Of a stretch of 64,000 nucleotides of DNA, positions 36,331-48,839 are shown piece after piece (within the stretch, counting starts at the first letter, position 1; every line of letters begins with the position of its first letter). The notes below the pieces were generated by a model. It saw only the letters and a program-made list of their open reading frames with translations, ran no database searches and was not told the origin of the DNA. The translations under genes and the position numbers were made by a program. Source of the DNA: Astragalus membranaceus (lineage: Eukaryota > Streptophyta > Magnoliopsida > Fabales > Fabaceae); contig CM076847.1 in assembly GCA_039519185.1 (NCBI GenBank), positions 39,156,916 to 39,220,915 on the forward strand, in the 5' to 3' direction.

Positions 36331-37507
36331 GTCGTATCTATGACAAAAATTTCTCATTACTTGGGATTCTCGGCAAGCAAACCATGATGAAATGCAAAGA
36401 TGCATGCGAAAACTATTGAAAATGTATGTTTTATGCAAAGGATGTGTGTAAATGATGATGATGTTCTATGTCTATGTAACTTAGAGACCAGTCCTTATTG
36501 GCAGTGATTCAAGTTTTTTTTTTTTTTTGGAAAATGCGGGTCATACGTTATTTCGTATGGACCGGTATGAGAAAGGCTACAGCGGTAACTCTTTCACCCC
36601 CTCTTTTTTTTTAAAATAAAGTGGTTCATATATCACTTCGTACAGACCGGCGAAAGAAAGGTTACAACGGCAACTCTTTCTCTGTTTTCTCTTTTTTTGA
36701 AAAATCTCCTTTTCTTTTTGAAAACGTGCCTAGTTTACAATGCAGCACACAATTTGGTATGCCCCTTGTGTCCTACGAAGATGGGGACCTAAGTTCTAGG
36801 ACATCTCAAATGTTCCTCCCATGTGGGTTCTAGTCACTTCCTCACCAGGTTACCAGGGCTAACTCTCTCTCACAATAGCACCCACAACGATGGAACGCCA
36901 TCTGGTGTGAGGCATCATGAAAGAGCGTACTCTGGCTGAAACTTTCGTGAGAGTCAGAAGGACAACAGCCCAATTGCCAGTCACTACTCGTTTCCACTCT
37001 CCTAAGTTTTGTCAGACCTTGGGTTTTAGGCCCCTCTCGAAGCACAATAAGCATAAGGTGTGAGTGTTTGTAGCGAGGACATACCGCCTAAAACTACCCA
37101 CATATATCCCCACCTGCGAAGGAAAACCCAGAACAGTCCAGACAATAGCAAGCGATAACATGTTGTCTACACTAGGGTTCAATATCAAATAAGCTAGCCT
37201 AGGGTTTCAACAACAATCAAGTGCTTTGTTTACCTCAAGAAAGGGGGCCAAGAAGAGGGGAACATAACAAGATGGGGGGGGGGAAGCATGAGGGTACTAA
37301 GCACATAAGCAAAGACGAGGAAAAATAAACATGAAAGGAGAGAAAATAAATGCACATGCACGCAACATGACAAGAAGAGCAAACCGAAAAGGGATAGAAG
37401 CAAACAAAGTATCCAAATCACATCGATAGCACGCTAAACCACACATTTAATTAGTTAGGCTTGACCCACTTAAAAAAAAAAGAAAAGTCCCCAGTGAAGT
37501 CGCCAGC
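36331..37507 (-). other. Ogre 5' leader
   Basis: Non-coding leader between primer site and ORF1. The 36836-36960 block, including GAAAGAGCGTACTCTGGCTG at 36919-36938, is closely matched in element A (51630-51760, identical 20-mer at 51715-51734). It also contains a roughly 80-bp duplicated segment (36530-36600 and 36615-36690) sharing TTCGTA...GACCGG and CTCTTTC. The conserved block is a candidate packaging signal. Confidence 0.65.
37487..37505 (-). promoter_or_regulatory. Primer-binding site of element C
   Basis: TGGCGACTTCACTGGGGAC on the minus strand, two bases inside the 5' LTR. Element A has the same site with one substitution. The primer tRNA is not the initiator Met used by elements B and the copia array. 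Confidence 0.8.
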
Positions 37508-40500
37508 TGTTGCGCCCGAAAAAGTCCCTGAGGGAATCTTTCTTCGTTTACAACTTTTTTAAAAAATCAATGAAGTCGCCACCAATATTTTTTTATAAGG
37601 AAAATATTGAAGAAAACCTTTTTGGAAAACGAATGGCCTTTTAGAAACTGGAAAATTTGGGTTCGGGGGTCGGTTAGGCATGGGGAAGGTATTAGCACCC
37701 CACATCTCCTTTCTATCGAAAGGGAACCTTTAATTAAACGTGTGGTTTTAAGTGTTGATTTGGAAAATATTTAAATTTGCCCCTTTTTTCGAAGAGAGAA
37801 TGAAAAGACTTAATGAAAATTTTTATTTTTGGCGCTTAACGAGAGTTAGCCTCTCGCTCCTACGTATCTCCTGGTGCGATGGAGAATTCAAAGCTACGTA
37901 GTTCTTGTTTGTCCTGAAAAGGGGTTTTTGTTTTTTAATCTTTTTGGAGTTTTTCGCAAAGGGGTTGAGCGTTCGCAGTGACCAAACAACAATGGTTTAG
38001 AGTGGTCGCACTACTAACTCTTATGAAAATGAATTATCATCAACGACCAAACGGCAACGGCGCGAGTGATGATTAATGATAATCGGTTTTTATTTTGAGC
38101 ATTGAAAAGGTTTTCGCAATTGAAGGAGAGCGTTTGTGAGGACCAAACAACAACGGTTTAGAGTGGCCACACTACTAGCTCCCACAGGAATGAAATCATC
38201 ACCCACAATCAAACGGCAACGGCGCGAGTGATCATTAGTGATGATTAATTTTGATTTCGACGTTTGAAAAGATTTATTTTTGAAAAGTGTTTTCGTTGAT
38301 TTTAATTGGAGAGAACGTCGTGATGAAAGGAATTTGCAATTGGATTGATTTTTGTTCGGGGAAACATTTATCCATCATTTAAAAAAAGGGTTTGAGAAAA
38401 AAATAAGTTCGTTTAGGGAAAAGAAAATTTATTATTTGGGAAAAAAGCGTTTGTAAAAAAAACGTTTATCTAGGGGAAAGAAATAAAATTTGAAAAGAGA
38501 AACAGGGGGTGAAATAGTAAAATGGGGGGTGCAAGTAGCAGGGAGGCTGTATTATTGAGATTGGGGTGTAAACAGTAGCCCATCATCCTTAGCGAGCAGG
38601 CCCACATTTTTTAGTTTTCTGATGGGCTCAGGGGTGTGCGCGTAGTGAAATGCAGGGGGTGTGAACAGAAATCTGAAAAATAAGAAATGTGAAAAGACCA
38701 AACTGCCCTTAGGTCCCTAATATAAAAGCAAACCCAATTTTAGAAACCCTAATCTCCTCCTTTCCTTCTCCACGGCGCACACATACTTCAAATGTCAACC
38801 CTAAAAATTTCATTCCATCTCTCTTCTCCACGGCCGTATCACTCCTCTCACAAATCATCCAACCCATTTTTCCTCCCTCTCCTCACGCCGCGCTCGCCCC
38901 TCTCTCCTTCAAGCCTCGTTTTCGTTCTCCTTACCCACTGGACCCAATCTCGTTCTCCCTTCGCCTTACCGCCGCCAACGGCGAGAAATGGAGGGTGACG
39001 GTTTGGCTCGCGATGTTGGCTTCGTGGTGGCGCTGTGGTGATTTCGTGGGTGGTGGCTGATCGTACTGTGGGTGGAGGAGTTGGTAACGGCGGCGGCGTG
39101 GAGTGGCTACGGTGGTGGCGATGAGAAACGCGAAGGTGGTTGAAGGTGACAGTGATGGTCGGATGTGGGTGAGATTCACGGTGGTCGTGACGGTGAGGCT
39201 ATGGCGGTGACAGTTCGTAGAGGGAGGAGCGATGACGGACATTGGTGTTTTTTTTTTGGACAGCGGTGGTGGTTGTAGCGTTTTCCGGCGAAGCTACGGC
39301 GGCGGCCACCATGGACGGTGGCCGGAGGTAAAGTCTGCCTTCCCTCTCTCTCTTCTTTTCTACTGGTTCTGATTTAATTTAGTTGCCCCCTTATTGGTCT
39401 TGCATTTAAATCTAAAAAGACTACATTTGAAAAGGAACTCAAATTTTTGTTCCTGGACATCTTCTCTGTTTCTAATCTCTTCCCTTAGCCTTCTTTCTTT
39501 TCATGTCTAAACTATATGTCCCTTTTTTTAATTTGGCTTTTGTTGTTTTGTTTTTGTTTTTGCTTATGGTTTGGCTAGTCCTATCTCTAAAAACTGAGTT
39601 GGGAATCACACATTTATAAAAACGCCACCAAGCAGAAACACTGAAGAGATAATAAAACTAATTTTACGACATGCTTCTGTTTTCTTCATTCACTTTCTTA
39701 GAGCCCCTTTTTGTGATTATATTTCTAACTAGTAGTGATTGTTACGGGACCAAACAAGCACGTAATAAAACATACATGTAAGTAGGCATGGCAACATAAC
39801 CCGAACCCGCGGGTACCCACCCGACCCCGCCCCGAGTTTGACGGGGAAAACCCGCTTTGACCGGGGACGGGTTTGGGTTCGGGGATGTTGATACCCACCC
39901 CGTCCCCGCCCCGAACCCGCTCGACAAAACATAAATTAATTATTTTAATTTATTTCATGCATATTTACTCATTCATTTTGTTTCATAAATTTTGTTTATT
40001 TTTAATTTTGATCTATTTCCTATTGAAAAATCTATTTTAATACTTTTAACTTTATTTTATCATTGTATAATTATTATTATTTTATTTTATTAATTATTAT
40101 AAATATATTTTTGTATTTTTCTTATAAATTTGTGGCGGAAACGGGTACCCGCGGGGAACCCGTCCCCGTTTGGGACGGGGTTGGGGGATGCAAAACCCGA
40201 CCCCGATAGCGGTAGGGGTGGGGACGGGGAATGCCAAACCCGGCCCCGACCCGCCCCGTTGCCATGCCTACATGTAAGGAAGCATTAAGTCAGTAAATAA
40301 GTAAAGAAAAACACAGTCTAAACATGCATTCCTATATTTCTCATAATCTATATAGAGAAAACACACCTCTATCTCCAAGTTTCCGCTTTAGCTCCTTTTG
40401 GTGATGAACAAACGATTTTCCAGTGTTTATCCTCAAGTGAAACTGAATTCTTATCTTGATTTCAAATTCCTTTGGTGGTGAATAACTTAATTGTTGTGTG

Positions 40501-41421
40501 TTTTTTGTTGCTGTGTTTTCTGTGTGTGTCCCCTTTCCTTGTGCTTGCTGTGTCTCTATTTATAATGGGTTTCTGTGGTGTAGGTGTGGGTGAGATGCAG
40601 CTGAGCAATACTCATGGGAGGCCATAAAGCATAACTGCATCTGGTGAGCATCAGAGGTGGAGCAGGGACTGCCAAGATGGTGAGATGTCTTTGCCAAAAA
40701 TGATAAGAAACCAAAGAGACAAGGAGAAGGCAAGTTGAGCTTGGAGCTCAAAATGCATGCTGTTATCAGAACAACCAGCAAGACGTTGCTCTTCTGTTTT
40801 TTTGTTTGACTTCTTTTTGTTTATTTTTTTAAGTTTTTTATGTGTAACCACAAAAAGGAAATAATGTAATTTTGTATTATTTTTTAGTATAAAAAAAAAC
40901 AGATTTAAACAAGACACTATTTGACTATTTCTCCTATTTTTCCTCTTTATTGATGACTACTAATTAACCAAAACAAATGAGACCAATAACAATAACGCTA
41001 AACTACCAAAAACCTTCAAGCAAAACGCGCAATTCATTGATTCTCGTACAAGCACGCACTTGACTAGCAGTTTAATTTGCACTAATGAGGATGAATACGC
41101 ACACTCAAATAAACACACGCGTCTGAAAGAGACACGCATCTAAACAAACATGCCCACTTAATTAGGAGTCACACGCACATGCGATTAGGACTGACATCAC
41201 ATACGATAAAGAAAAAGACTCGCAAACACGACAATAACGAAGCAGTATAAGATCATTAGAATGAGGCGCGTACGCAGTCAAGAATAATGCGCGTATACCT
41301 CGACCTATGCTTTGAGTTTCTTTCAACTGCCAGACAAAATACCGTTAGAACTTCGTGTTCACGGAAAGACAATTTTTATTTTATTTTTGATAAACTAGTC
41401 GGACAAAATTGGGGTATTACA
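37508..41421 (-). repeat. Element C right (5') LTR, interrupted by MITE D
   Basis: 3914 bp including the 488-bp MITE and an 8-bp TSD. A TATA-like TATAAATA (minus strand) is at 40557-40564. Confidence 0.95.
39783..40270. mobile_element. MITE D: hAT-type MITE, 488 bp
   Basis: Perfect 13-bp terminal inverted repeats TAGGCATGGCAAC are flanked by the 8-bp duplication CATGTAAG (39775-39782 and 40271-40278). The ends are GC-rich with repeated CCCGAACCCG/CGGGT words and the centre is AT-rich. The left LTR of element C keeps the uninterrupted site (about 24016). An 8-bp TSD and TAGG...ATGGCAA ends are typical of the hAT superfamily. There is no ORF. Confidence 0.95.
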
Positions 41422-41426
41422 CCTGG

Positions 41427-44262
41427 TACTAGGCCTGTGTCTATGGCCCCGTACCGGATGTCAGCCTCAGAGTTGTCGGAATTGAAAAAGCAATTAGAAG
41501 ATCTACTTGAGAAGAAATTTGTAAGGCCAAGTCTGTCACCATGGGGTGCTCCGGTATTGTTAGTGAAAAAGAAGGACGGGAGTATGAGACTTTGTGTCGA
41601 TTATAGGCAATTGAACAAAGTGACAATAAAGAACAGGTATCCGCTTCCCAGAATTGATGATCTGATGGACCAGTTGGTAGGTGCTAAGGTGTTTAGTAAA
41701 ATCGATTTGAGGTCGGGTTATCACCAGATCAAGGTAAAGGATGAAGACATTCAGAAAACCGCTTTCAGAACGAGATATGGGCACTATGAATATTCAGTGA
41801 TGCCGTTTGGTGTTACCAACGCGCCGGGTGTGTTTATGGAGTACATGAATCGTACATTCCATAGTTACTTGGATCAGTTTGTAGTTGTGTTTATTGACGA
41901 CATTCTGGTGTATTCTAAGACAGAAGAGGAACACGCAGAACATTTGAGGTTAGCACTAGAAGTGTTGAAAGAAAAGAAATTGTATGCAAAATTGTCTAAG
42001 TGTGAGTTTTGGCTGAATGAAGTAGGTTTCCATGGTCATATTATCTCTGGCAATGGTATAGCTGTAGATCCAGCCAAGATTGATGCTGTGTTGCAATGGG
42101 AGAGCCCGAAGTCAGTTACAGAGATTAGAAGCTTCTTGGGATTAGCTGGTTATTACAGGAGGTTTATAGAAGGTTTCTCGAAGTTGGCCCTTCCGTTGAC
42201 TCAATTGACATGTAAGGGAAAAGCTTTTGTGTGGGATGCTCGCTGTGAGGAGAGCTTCAATGGGTTGAAAAAGAGGTTGACTACATCGCCCGTTTTGACT
42301 TTGCCTGTTCCGGATCAACCGTTTGTAGTATATTGTGATGCTTCCAAGATGGGTTTGGGAGGTGTGTTAATGCAAGAGGGTAAGGTAGTAGTTTATGCGT
42401 CCAGGCAGTTGAGGACCCATGAGAAGAACTACCCTACTCATGATTTGGAGCTTGCTGCAATCGTGTTTATGCTAAAAATTTGGAGGCACTATCTGTATGG
42501 TACTAGATTTGAAGTATTTAGTGACCATAAGAGTCTGAAATACTTGTTTGATCAGAAGGAGCTAAATATGAGACAGAGACGTTGGCTAGAATTGCTGAAG
42601 GATTATGATTTCGGCTTGAACTATCACCCCGGCAAAGCTAATGTCGTGGCTGATGCTTTAAGTCGGAAGAGCTTGCATATGTCGGCTATGATGGTGAAAG
42701 AATTAGAGTTGATTGAGCAGTTTCGGGACATGAGTCTGGTTTGTGAAGTGACACCGCAGAGTGTCAGATTGGGAATGTTGAAGATCGGCAATGAATTTTT
42801 GATTAGTATTCGAGAAGCCCAAAAGTCAGATGTGAAGTTGGTGGACTTGTTAGTTGTGAATGATCAAGCTGTGAATGGGGATTTCAAGTTAGATTCCCAA
42901 GGTGTATTGAGATTCAGAGATAGGATTTGTATTCCTGATGATGCTGAGATGAAGAGAATGATTCTTGACGAGAGCCATAGGAGCAAGTTGAGTATTCATC
43001 CAGGGGCTACGAAAATGTACCAAGATTTGAAGAAAATGTTCTGGTGGCCTGGTATGTGGCCTGGTATGAAGAAGGATGTGGCACAGTTTGTGTATTCTTG
43101 TCTGACTTGTCAGAAGTCTAATATTGAGCATCAGAAGCCCGCGGGGTTGATGCAACCATTGGAGATTCCGGAATGGAAATGGGATAGCATTTCCATGGAT
43201 TTTGTGACTGGTTTGCCAAATACAGTGAGAGGGTTTGATGCTATATGGGTAGTTGTGGACAGGTTGTCAAAGTCTGCTCATTTCTTACCAATTAATATGA
43301 CTTATCCAGTTCCAAAATTGGCAGAGATCTACATCAAGACAATTGTGAAGTTGCATGGCGTTCCGCTTAGTATTGTATCTGATAGAGATCCAAGATTCAC
43401 TTCTGAATTTTGGAAAAGTTTGCAGGAAGCTTTGGGTTCTAAGTTGAGGTTAAGCTCCGCTTATCATCCGCAGACAGATGGTCAGACGGAGAGGACTATT
43501 CAGTCGTTAGAGGACTTGTTGAGGGCATGTGTTCTCGAGCAGGGAGGTTCATGGGATTCTCATCTTCCGTTGATAGAATTCACCTACAATAACAGTTTTC
43601 ATTCTAGTATTGGAATGGCACCGTTTGAGGCGTTGTATGGTCGGAGATGTAGGACTCCGTTGTGTTGGTATGAATCTGGGGAGAGTGCAGTGTTGGGGCC
43701 TGAAATTGTGCGAGAAACAACTGAGAAGGTAAAATTAATCCGTGAGAAGATGAAAGCGTCGCAGAGTCGGCAAAAGAGCTATCATGATAAGAGAAGGAAG
43801 GATTTAGAGTTTCAGGCCGGTGATCATGTGTTCCTGAGAGTCACTCCGGTGACTGGTGTTGGGCGTGCCTTGAAATCTAAGAAGTTAACTCCCCGTTTCA
43901 TTGGTCCGTATCAGATTACGGAGAGAGTGGGAAGTGTTGCCTATAGGGTGGCCTTGCCGCCTAATCTTTCGAACTTGCATGACGTGTTTCACGTGTCACA
44001 ACTTCGAAAGTATGTTCCGGACCCGTCTCATGTGATTCAGATGGATGAAGTAGAGGTGCGGGATAATCTCACTGTGGAGACTATGCCCGTGCGGATTGAA
44101 GATAGAGAAGTGAAGACTCTGAGAGGGAAAGAAATTCCTTTGGTGAAAGTGGTGTGGCTAGGAGCTGCTGGTGAGAGTATGACATGGGAGCTGGAGAGTA
44201 AGATGCGGGAAGCATATCCGGAGTTGTTTGATTCAGGTAATTTCGAGGACGAAATATTCTAA
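41427..44262 (+). CDS. Element B RT-RNase H-integrase-chromodomain (3' half of interrupted gag-pol)
   Basis: It continues the frame of 20209-21749; codons upstream of 41422 in the same frame are Ogre LTR. RT begins at PVSMAPYRMSASELSELKKQ, with FSKIDLRSGYHQI and the catalytic VVFIDDILVYSK. RNase H: FVVYCDASKMGLGGVL and the terminal VADALSRKS. The integrase has an HHCC finger (SHRSKLSIHPG ... CLTCQ) and the core D-D-E (ISMDFVTGLP, SDRDPRFTSEFW, QTDGQTERTIQSLE). The end (IEDREVKTLRGKEIPLVKVV) is the chromodomain-like module of Tekay elements, thought to guide integration. Oddity: a 12-bp tandem duplication at 43045-43068 repeats WPGM inside the zinc-finger region. Confidence 0.95.
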
Positions 44263-44274
44263 GTGGGGGAGAGT
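44261..44274 (+). promoter_or_regulatory. Polypurine tract of element B
   Basis: AAGTGGGGGAGAGT overlaps the gag-pol stop and abuts the 3' LTR. Confidence 0.85.
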
Positions 44275-44946
44275 TGTAACGCCCCAAAATAATTTAATTA
44301 TTTATTTAATTAAGTTATTTAAGGCTTACAATATTTATTTAATTTAAATAAATAATTCAAGGTTTAATTTATTTATTTTATTTTAATTATTAGGAGGTGT
44401 TGTCTCGAATTAGATGGTGCACGGAGTCCATGACCCACAAGTGAGCCCATGACCCATTGGATAGTCATAGGATTCGACTCACTAGGGGTCTTGTGACTTA
44501 GTGGCATTTTTGTCTCAATTGTGAAAAGAAAGAAAAGAAACGTAAAAGAGAGGAGAAGTGAGAAGAGAAGTCGCAACTTGCAAGAGGAAAGGGGGAGGAG
44601 CTTCGCGAATCACTCAAGGAAGAGGAAGAGCTTGTTGGTGACTTGCATGTTCCTTGGAGCTTTGCTAGCAATTTCGACTTCTAAGAGGTTAGGGGGTCCT
44701 CTTTTTATTCTTAATGGCTTATGCGAATTGTAGTGCCTAGGGTTAGGTTCTAGGATAATTTATATGAACGAATTGTGTGATGATTGATTTAATCGTAGTG
44801 TTGTGATATATGATCAGGAATTGCCTATGTTGAAATCGCATGATTGATGTTTGAATTGTTGCTAATGTAAATCGTATGCCACGTGTTTGAATGTATGGCT
44901 TGTTGGTGTTTGCTTGGTGAGAATTGAGGATCATGATGATAATTGA

Positions 44947-45029
<83 letters not shown>

Positions 45030-46896
45030 GAGTGTTTGGTGAATTCATTTTGGTGTTTGAATTTGAAAAATTCTGATTTTGGAAGCTCCTAGGCGCCTTG
45101 GGCGCCATATACATTGTTGCTGTTTTTTTTGTCCTGCGCCTCAGTCATGGGCGCCAGGTGCCCAGCCAGTGTGCCTGCGCCAGTTTTTCCAATTCTATTG
45201 CCACTGTGTTGCTGTTTCTATTGCCACTGTGTTGCTGTGTCTGTTGCCACTGTGTTGCTGTTTCTGTGTCACTGTGTTGCCAGTTTTGGCGCTAGGTGCT
45301 TGTGTCATGGGCGCCAAGGGCCCCAAATTTCTGTTGTCCATTTTGCAAAAACTGATACTGGGTCTTTATGTCCAAGCTAAATGGCTCGTGTAAAATCATT
45401 TTTGGAGTCATAGGAGTTGTGGGTTGTCTTGGCCTTAGGCGCCTAGCCCATGGGCGCCAAAGATGCATGTCACTTTTTGCCAAAAATTTTATTGGGTTCT
45501 CTTATTCTGAGCATTTGGCTCGTACAAAATCAATTTCGAAGTAAAATGAGTTTTATTGCGTGTTGGCCTTAGGCGCCTAGTGCCTGGGCGCTGTGTTCCC
45601 CTGCGCCAGTTCCTGGGCGCCAGCGCCTATGCGCGTGTTGCTGTTCTTGGGCGCCAGCGCCAGCGCCTGTGCGCGTGTTGCTGTTCCTAGGCGCCAGCGC
45701 CCATGCGCCAAGTTTTTGTGTTGCTCCTGGGCGCCCAGCGCCCATGCGCCAAGTTCTGTGTTGCCTCTGGGCGCCCAGTGCCCATGCGCCAGTTTCCAGG
45801 ATGTCTAAGTATTTTTCCTATTTTGTTTTTAATGTAACTTTTGACTCGGTTATCCAAATTTAACGGTTCAAAATGCGTTTCGAAGCTAATTTCAGTGTCT
45901 ATCCAAATGTTCCAATTTTATGCAAAAATAAATTATTTTACTGGTGTTTCTGGGCTGAGGTGTTCAAGTGCCCAAATGGCAATTTTTATCTACTTTCCCT
46001 ATGTCGTGTCAATATCCTAAATTGGCCTAATTGAAATTGGTGTTGGTGTGAGTGGTGGGCTGAATTGGTGAGTGTGCTATGGTGAGATTGGTGAGCAGAG
46101 GCTTCGGCCTAATTTTAATTTGGTGAGCTGATTAATGCACTATGGTGAGAATATGATTTTAAATGGTGAATTGATTGAATTGTGGTGTGTTGTGATGCAT
46201 TCCCATAGCATCTCATGAAACATGTGCATTATTGGTGAGCAGAGGCTTCGGCCTAGTTATATTTGGTGAGCAGAGGCTACGGCCTATTTGTATTTGGTGA
46301 CGGATCCGACATGCATGTGCCCGTGGAGTTTGGGTTGCATTTCATTGCATAACCATACCTTTTGCATTGTGGATTTGTGATTGTAATTGTGATATGGTTA
46401 TTGACTTTGTTGTGAATCTGTTTGCCTGGTTCCTTTTTCTATGCAGTGCTTAATTCCCATATGTTATTAATTATGAAAAGAGACTCACCCTACTGCTTTT
46501 ATGTTGCTTCTTATGTCGGCAACGTGCAGGTAATATCGAGTGAAGGTTATCCTTATGCCTTCGTCTGGTAGGAAGTGTCATGCTCTGATACGTAGCACCA
46601 GGGGGGGTGTCCTATGTTTATGCGTTATTTTCCTTATACTGTTAGATTGTTATTGGTGATGTATTGGTTTTATTTTCAAACTTATTATTATTCCGCTGCC
46701 GGTAGTAACTGAATTTAGTTGATGTGAACTAAACGTTTTTTTATGGTGCTATGTATCTTGTGGTTTTAACCGAACTATGAAAAGTGAAGTGGTTGATTTA
46801 ATGGAGTAAGTGTAGCACTCGCTTAAATTGTTTTCAAAAAAAAAAAAAAACTCTGATTTTATTAAATAGTAAGGTTATTAGAAAAGGGGTGTTACA
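44275..46896 (+). repeat. Element B right (3') LTR, 2622 bp
   Basis: Pairs with 17473-20089. It contains the AT tract 44950-45026 and the GGCGCC-rich region 45080-45800, and is followed by the TSD GAAAC (46897-46901). Confidence 0.95.
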
Positions 46897-48839
46897 GAAA
46901 CAGTCTGCCTTTGTCTAGGGAGGACAATGACAACTAAGGATATAGACTGATTGAGGGATTGGGAAATATGCTGCTATTGAGGGTGACAAGTGACTAGGAA
47001 TGAATGGAATGGGAGGCAAAAGGATTCTTTCGGCCCAAGGGATATGACGCCCCGGTCTATAAGGGGACAAGGTTACCCCAATCCATGAAAGATGAAAATT
47101 GCCCCATCTCGAGTGGGATTGTGACAGGGTGCAAAGTTAGAATAATGGTTTGGAAATTGGTCTGGTATGGTTATATGGGTGTAGTATATGAACGGGATGA
47201 AAGATGAGGGTATTTTGGGGATGCTAAAAAAAATCTCCCTGAGTTTGAGTGGAATGGAGGGTGGGGTATTGCCCCATTTTGATATGATAAGTCAAGTAAC
47301 TGCCTTAGTAGGGATTTGTGGTTTTCCTTGGGAAGGATTCCACAAGCTAAGACAGTCAAGAGTTTTTGGTTCGATGAAAATTCACTTTGTTGATGATCAC
47401 TGTTATCTTCTCTTGATGAACTTCGAGCGTGCGAGCCCTTTTAAGTTTTTTTTTTCTTATTTTCTTTTGTAATAATATTTTTCTCTTTGTTTTTTTTTGA
47501 GCAAATAAATTATTCTGATTATTTTGTCCTATAATATAAGCTTTGAGAAAAATGGAAGCTGTCAATCATTGATCAGAATAGATCCTAGAATTGTAATATG
47601 GCCAATGGTTAATGATTTATGAAGGAAACGACTACTTTACCCAAAGAAGTGTTTGAGGGTTTATTTTAGACATGGATCTTTTATGCGCTTGATGGTGTGA
47701 AGTATCAGCTCACGATTTCTACCGCTTTGGTTTTTTCTTCTTTTTCCAAGATTTTTCGATCCTCTTTTTTTGAATTTCACTTTATTTTTTGTGATCTTTT
47801 TTCTCTTTTTTTTTGAGTTGAGTGAGCTGATAAAAGTGACACACCATTTTTGATGTGGAATTGATCCTTGTCTAGGGTGACTGAAAGATTTTTGATATTT
47901 GGCTCGAAGTGGGTGGAAAAGGGTATTTCTCTTTTTAGGATGTGGGAAAGTTGCCAAACTTCACTTCGAATCATGATTGCTTGTTTTCTCAAAATTGTAA
48001 TTATAGGACAAAATTTCATTTTAATATATTTACTTTTTCTTTATTCTCTTTTTTATATGCCCTAATTTTTGCTTAGATTGCTCTTATGAGTTTTCAACCT
48101 AACGAGCTTTTCTTTTTTGGATTTCTTTTTTTTAACTCAAAGAACTTGCACGAGTGTTTAGAATGCCAGCAGGAGATCTGTGGTCATTACTCTGCCCCAG
48201 TATGGAGCATACAAAGTGCTATTCGTGAAATTTCATCACTGGGGGAAAGCGAATGAAATACTCTTGTGGGGACTGGGTCTTTCATGAATGGTTGGATTTG
48301 GTTTTGAAAATGAAGGAAAGACAGGGATAGTATAGCTGACTCAAACAAGAGTAAGCACACATGTCATGCTAATTTATTTTGTAAATGCTTCATAGAGAGT
48401 TGACATCGGTTAAGATAGAACAATTTTAATTGCTAAAACCACACAAGTTAACAAAATAGACATTTAAGCTTCTTATCACGGGGGTGAGATATATGTTGGC
48501 TGATGCCCTTGGTGGGGCGTGCAGTGGCTAAGGGTCAAGCCTATGGGAGTAGGGGTTTGAGGACGATACGGTCAATATTGTAGTGACCATGATGGTGAAT
48601 GAGTTATTGGTGAATTCCATTGAATGGTTAAGTGGGTAGGTGGTTTCCATGAATGTGGTGGGTATGAGTAGGATGTATATGGAGTGAAGGACTTGATGTC
48701 GGTGAATCAAGTTAGGGTGTGACAACATTTTCCAAGGAAGAGGAATCAATTAGAATATATTTTCAAGAAGGCATCGTTTCTCATCAAAGAGTGTGTCAAA
48801 AAAATCTTATGAGTTTCATTTTTTTGGAAAATTATTTGA

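Larger units (their letters stand above)
21750..41421 (-). mobile_element. Element C: near-intact Ogre (Tat lineage) retrotransposon, 19.7 kb
   Basis: LTRs 21750-25168 and 37508-41421 begin TGTTGCGCCCGAAAAAG and end GGGGTATTACA. CCTGG flanks both ends (21745-21749 and 41422-41426). On the minus strand the order is primer site, long leader, ORF1, gag-protease, candidate intron, RT-RNase H-archaeal-type RNase H-integrase, 3' region, polypurine tract. An ORF1 upstream of gag, a giant size and an intron between protease and RT are the defining traits of Ogre. The only clear coding lesion is one nonsense codon at 28708-28710. The right LTR is longer because MITE D sits in it. Confidence 0.97.
17473..46896 (+). 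mobile_element. Element B: Tekay-like Ty3/gypsy chromovirus split by element C
   Basis: LTRs of about 2.62 kb begin TGTAACGCCCCAAAATAA and end GGGGTGTTACA. GAAAC flanks both ends (17468-17472 and 46897-46901). The initiator-Met primer site is at 20094-20105 and the polypurine tract at 44261-44274. Without element C it is about 9.7 kb. Its single gag-pol frame runs 20209-21749 and continues in phase at 41427-44262 (1458 codons). The domain order gag-PR-RT-RH-IN with a C-terminal chromodomain-like end fits the Tekay/Del chromoviruses. Apart from the insertion, the coding region has no stop or frameshift. Confidence 0.95.

Noticed and set aside
41287..41426. Apparent N-terminus of the element B pol frame with ATG at 41287
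   Set aside because: This part lies in the Ogre LTR. The true frame comes from 20209-21749 and resumes at 41427.
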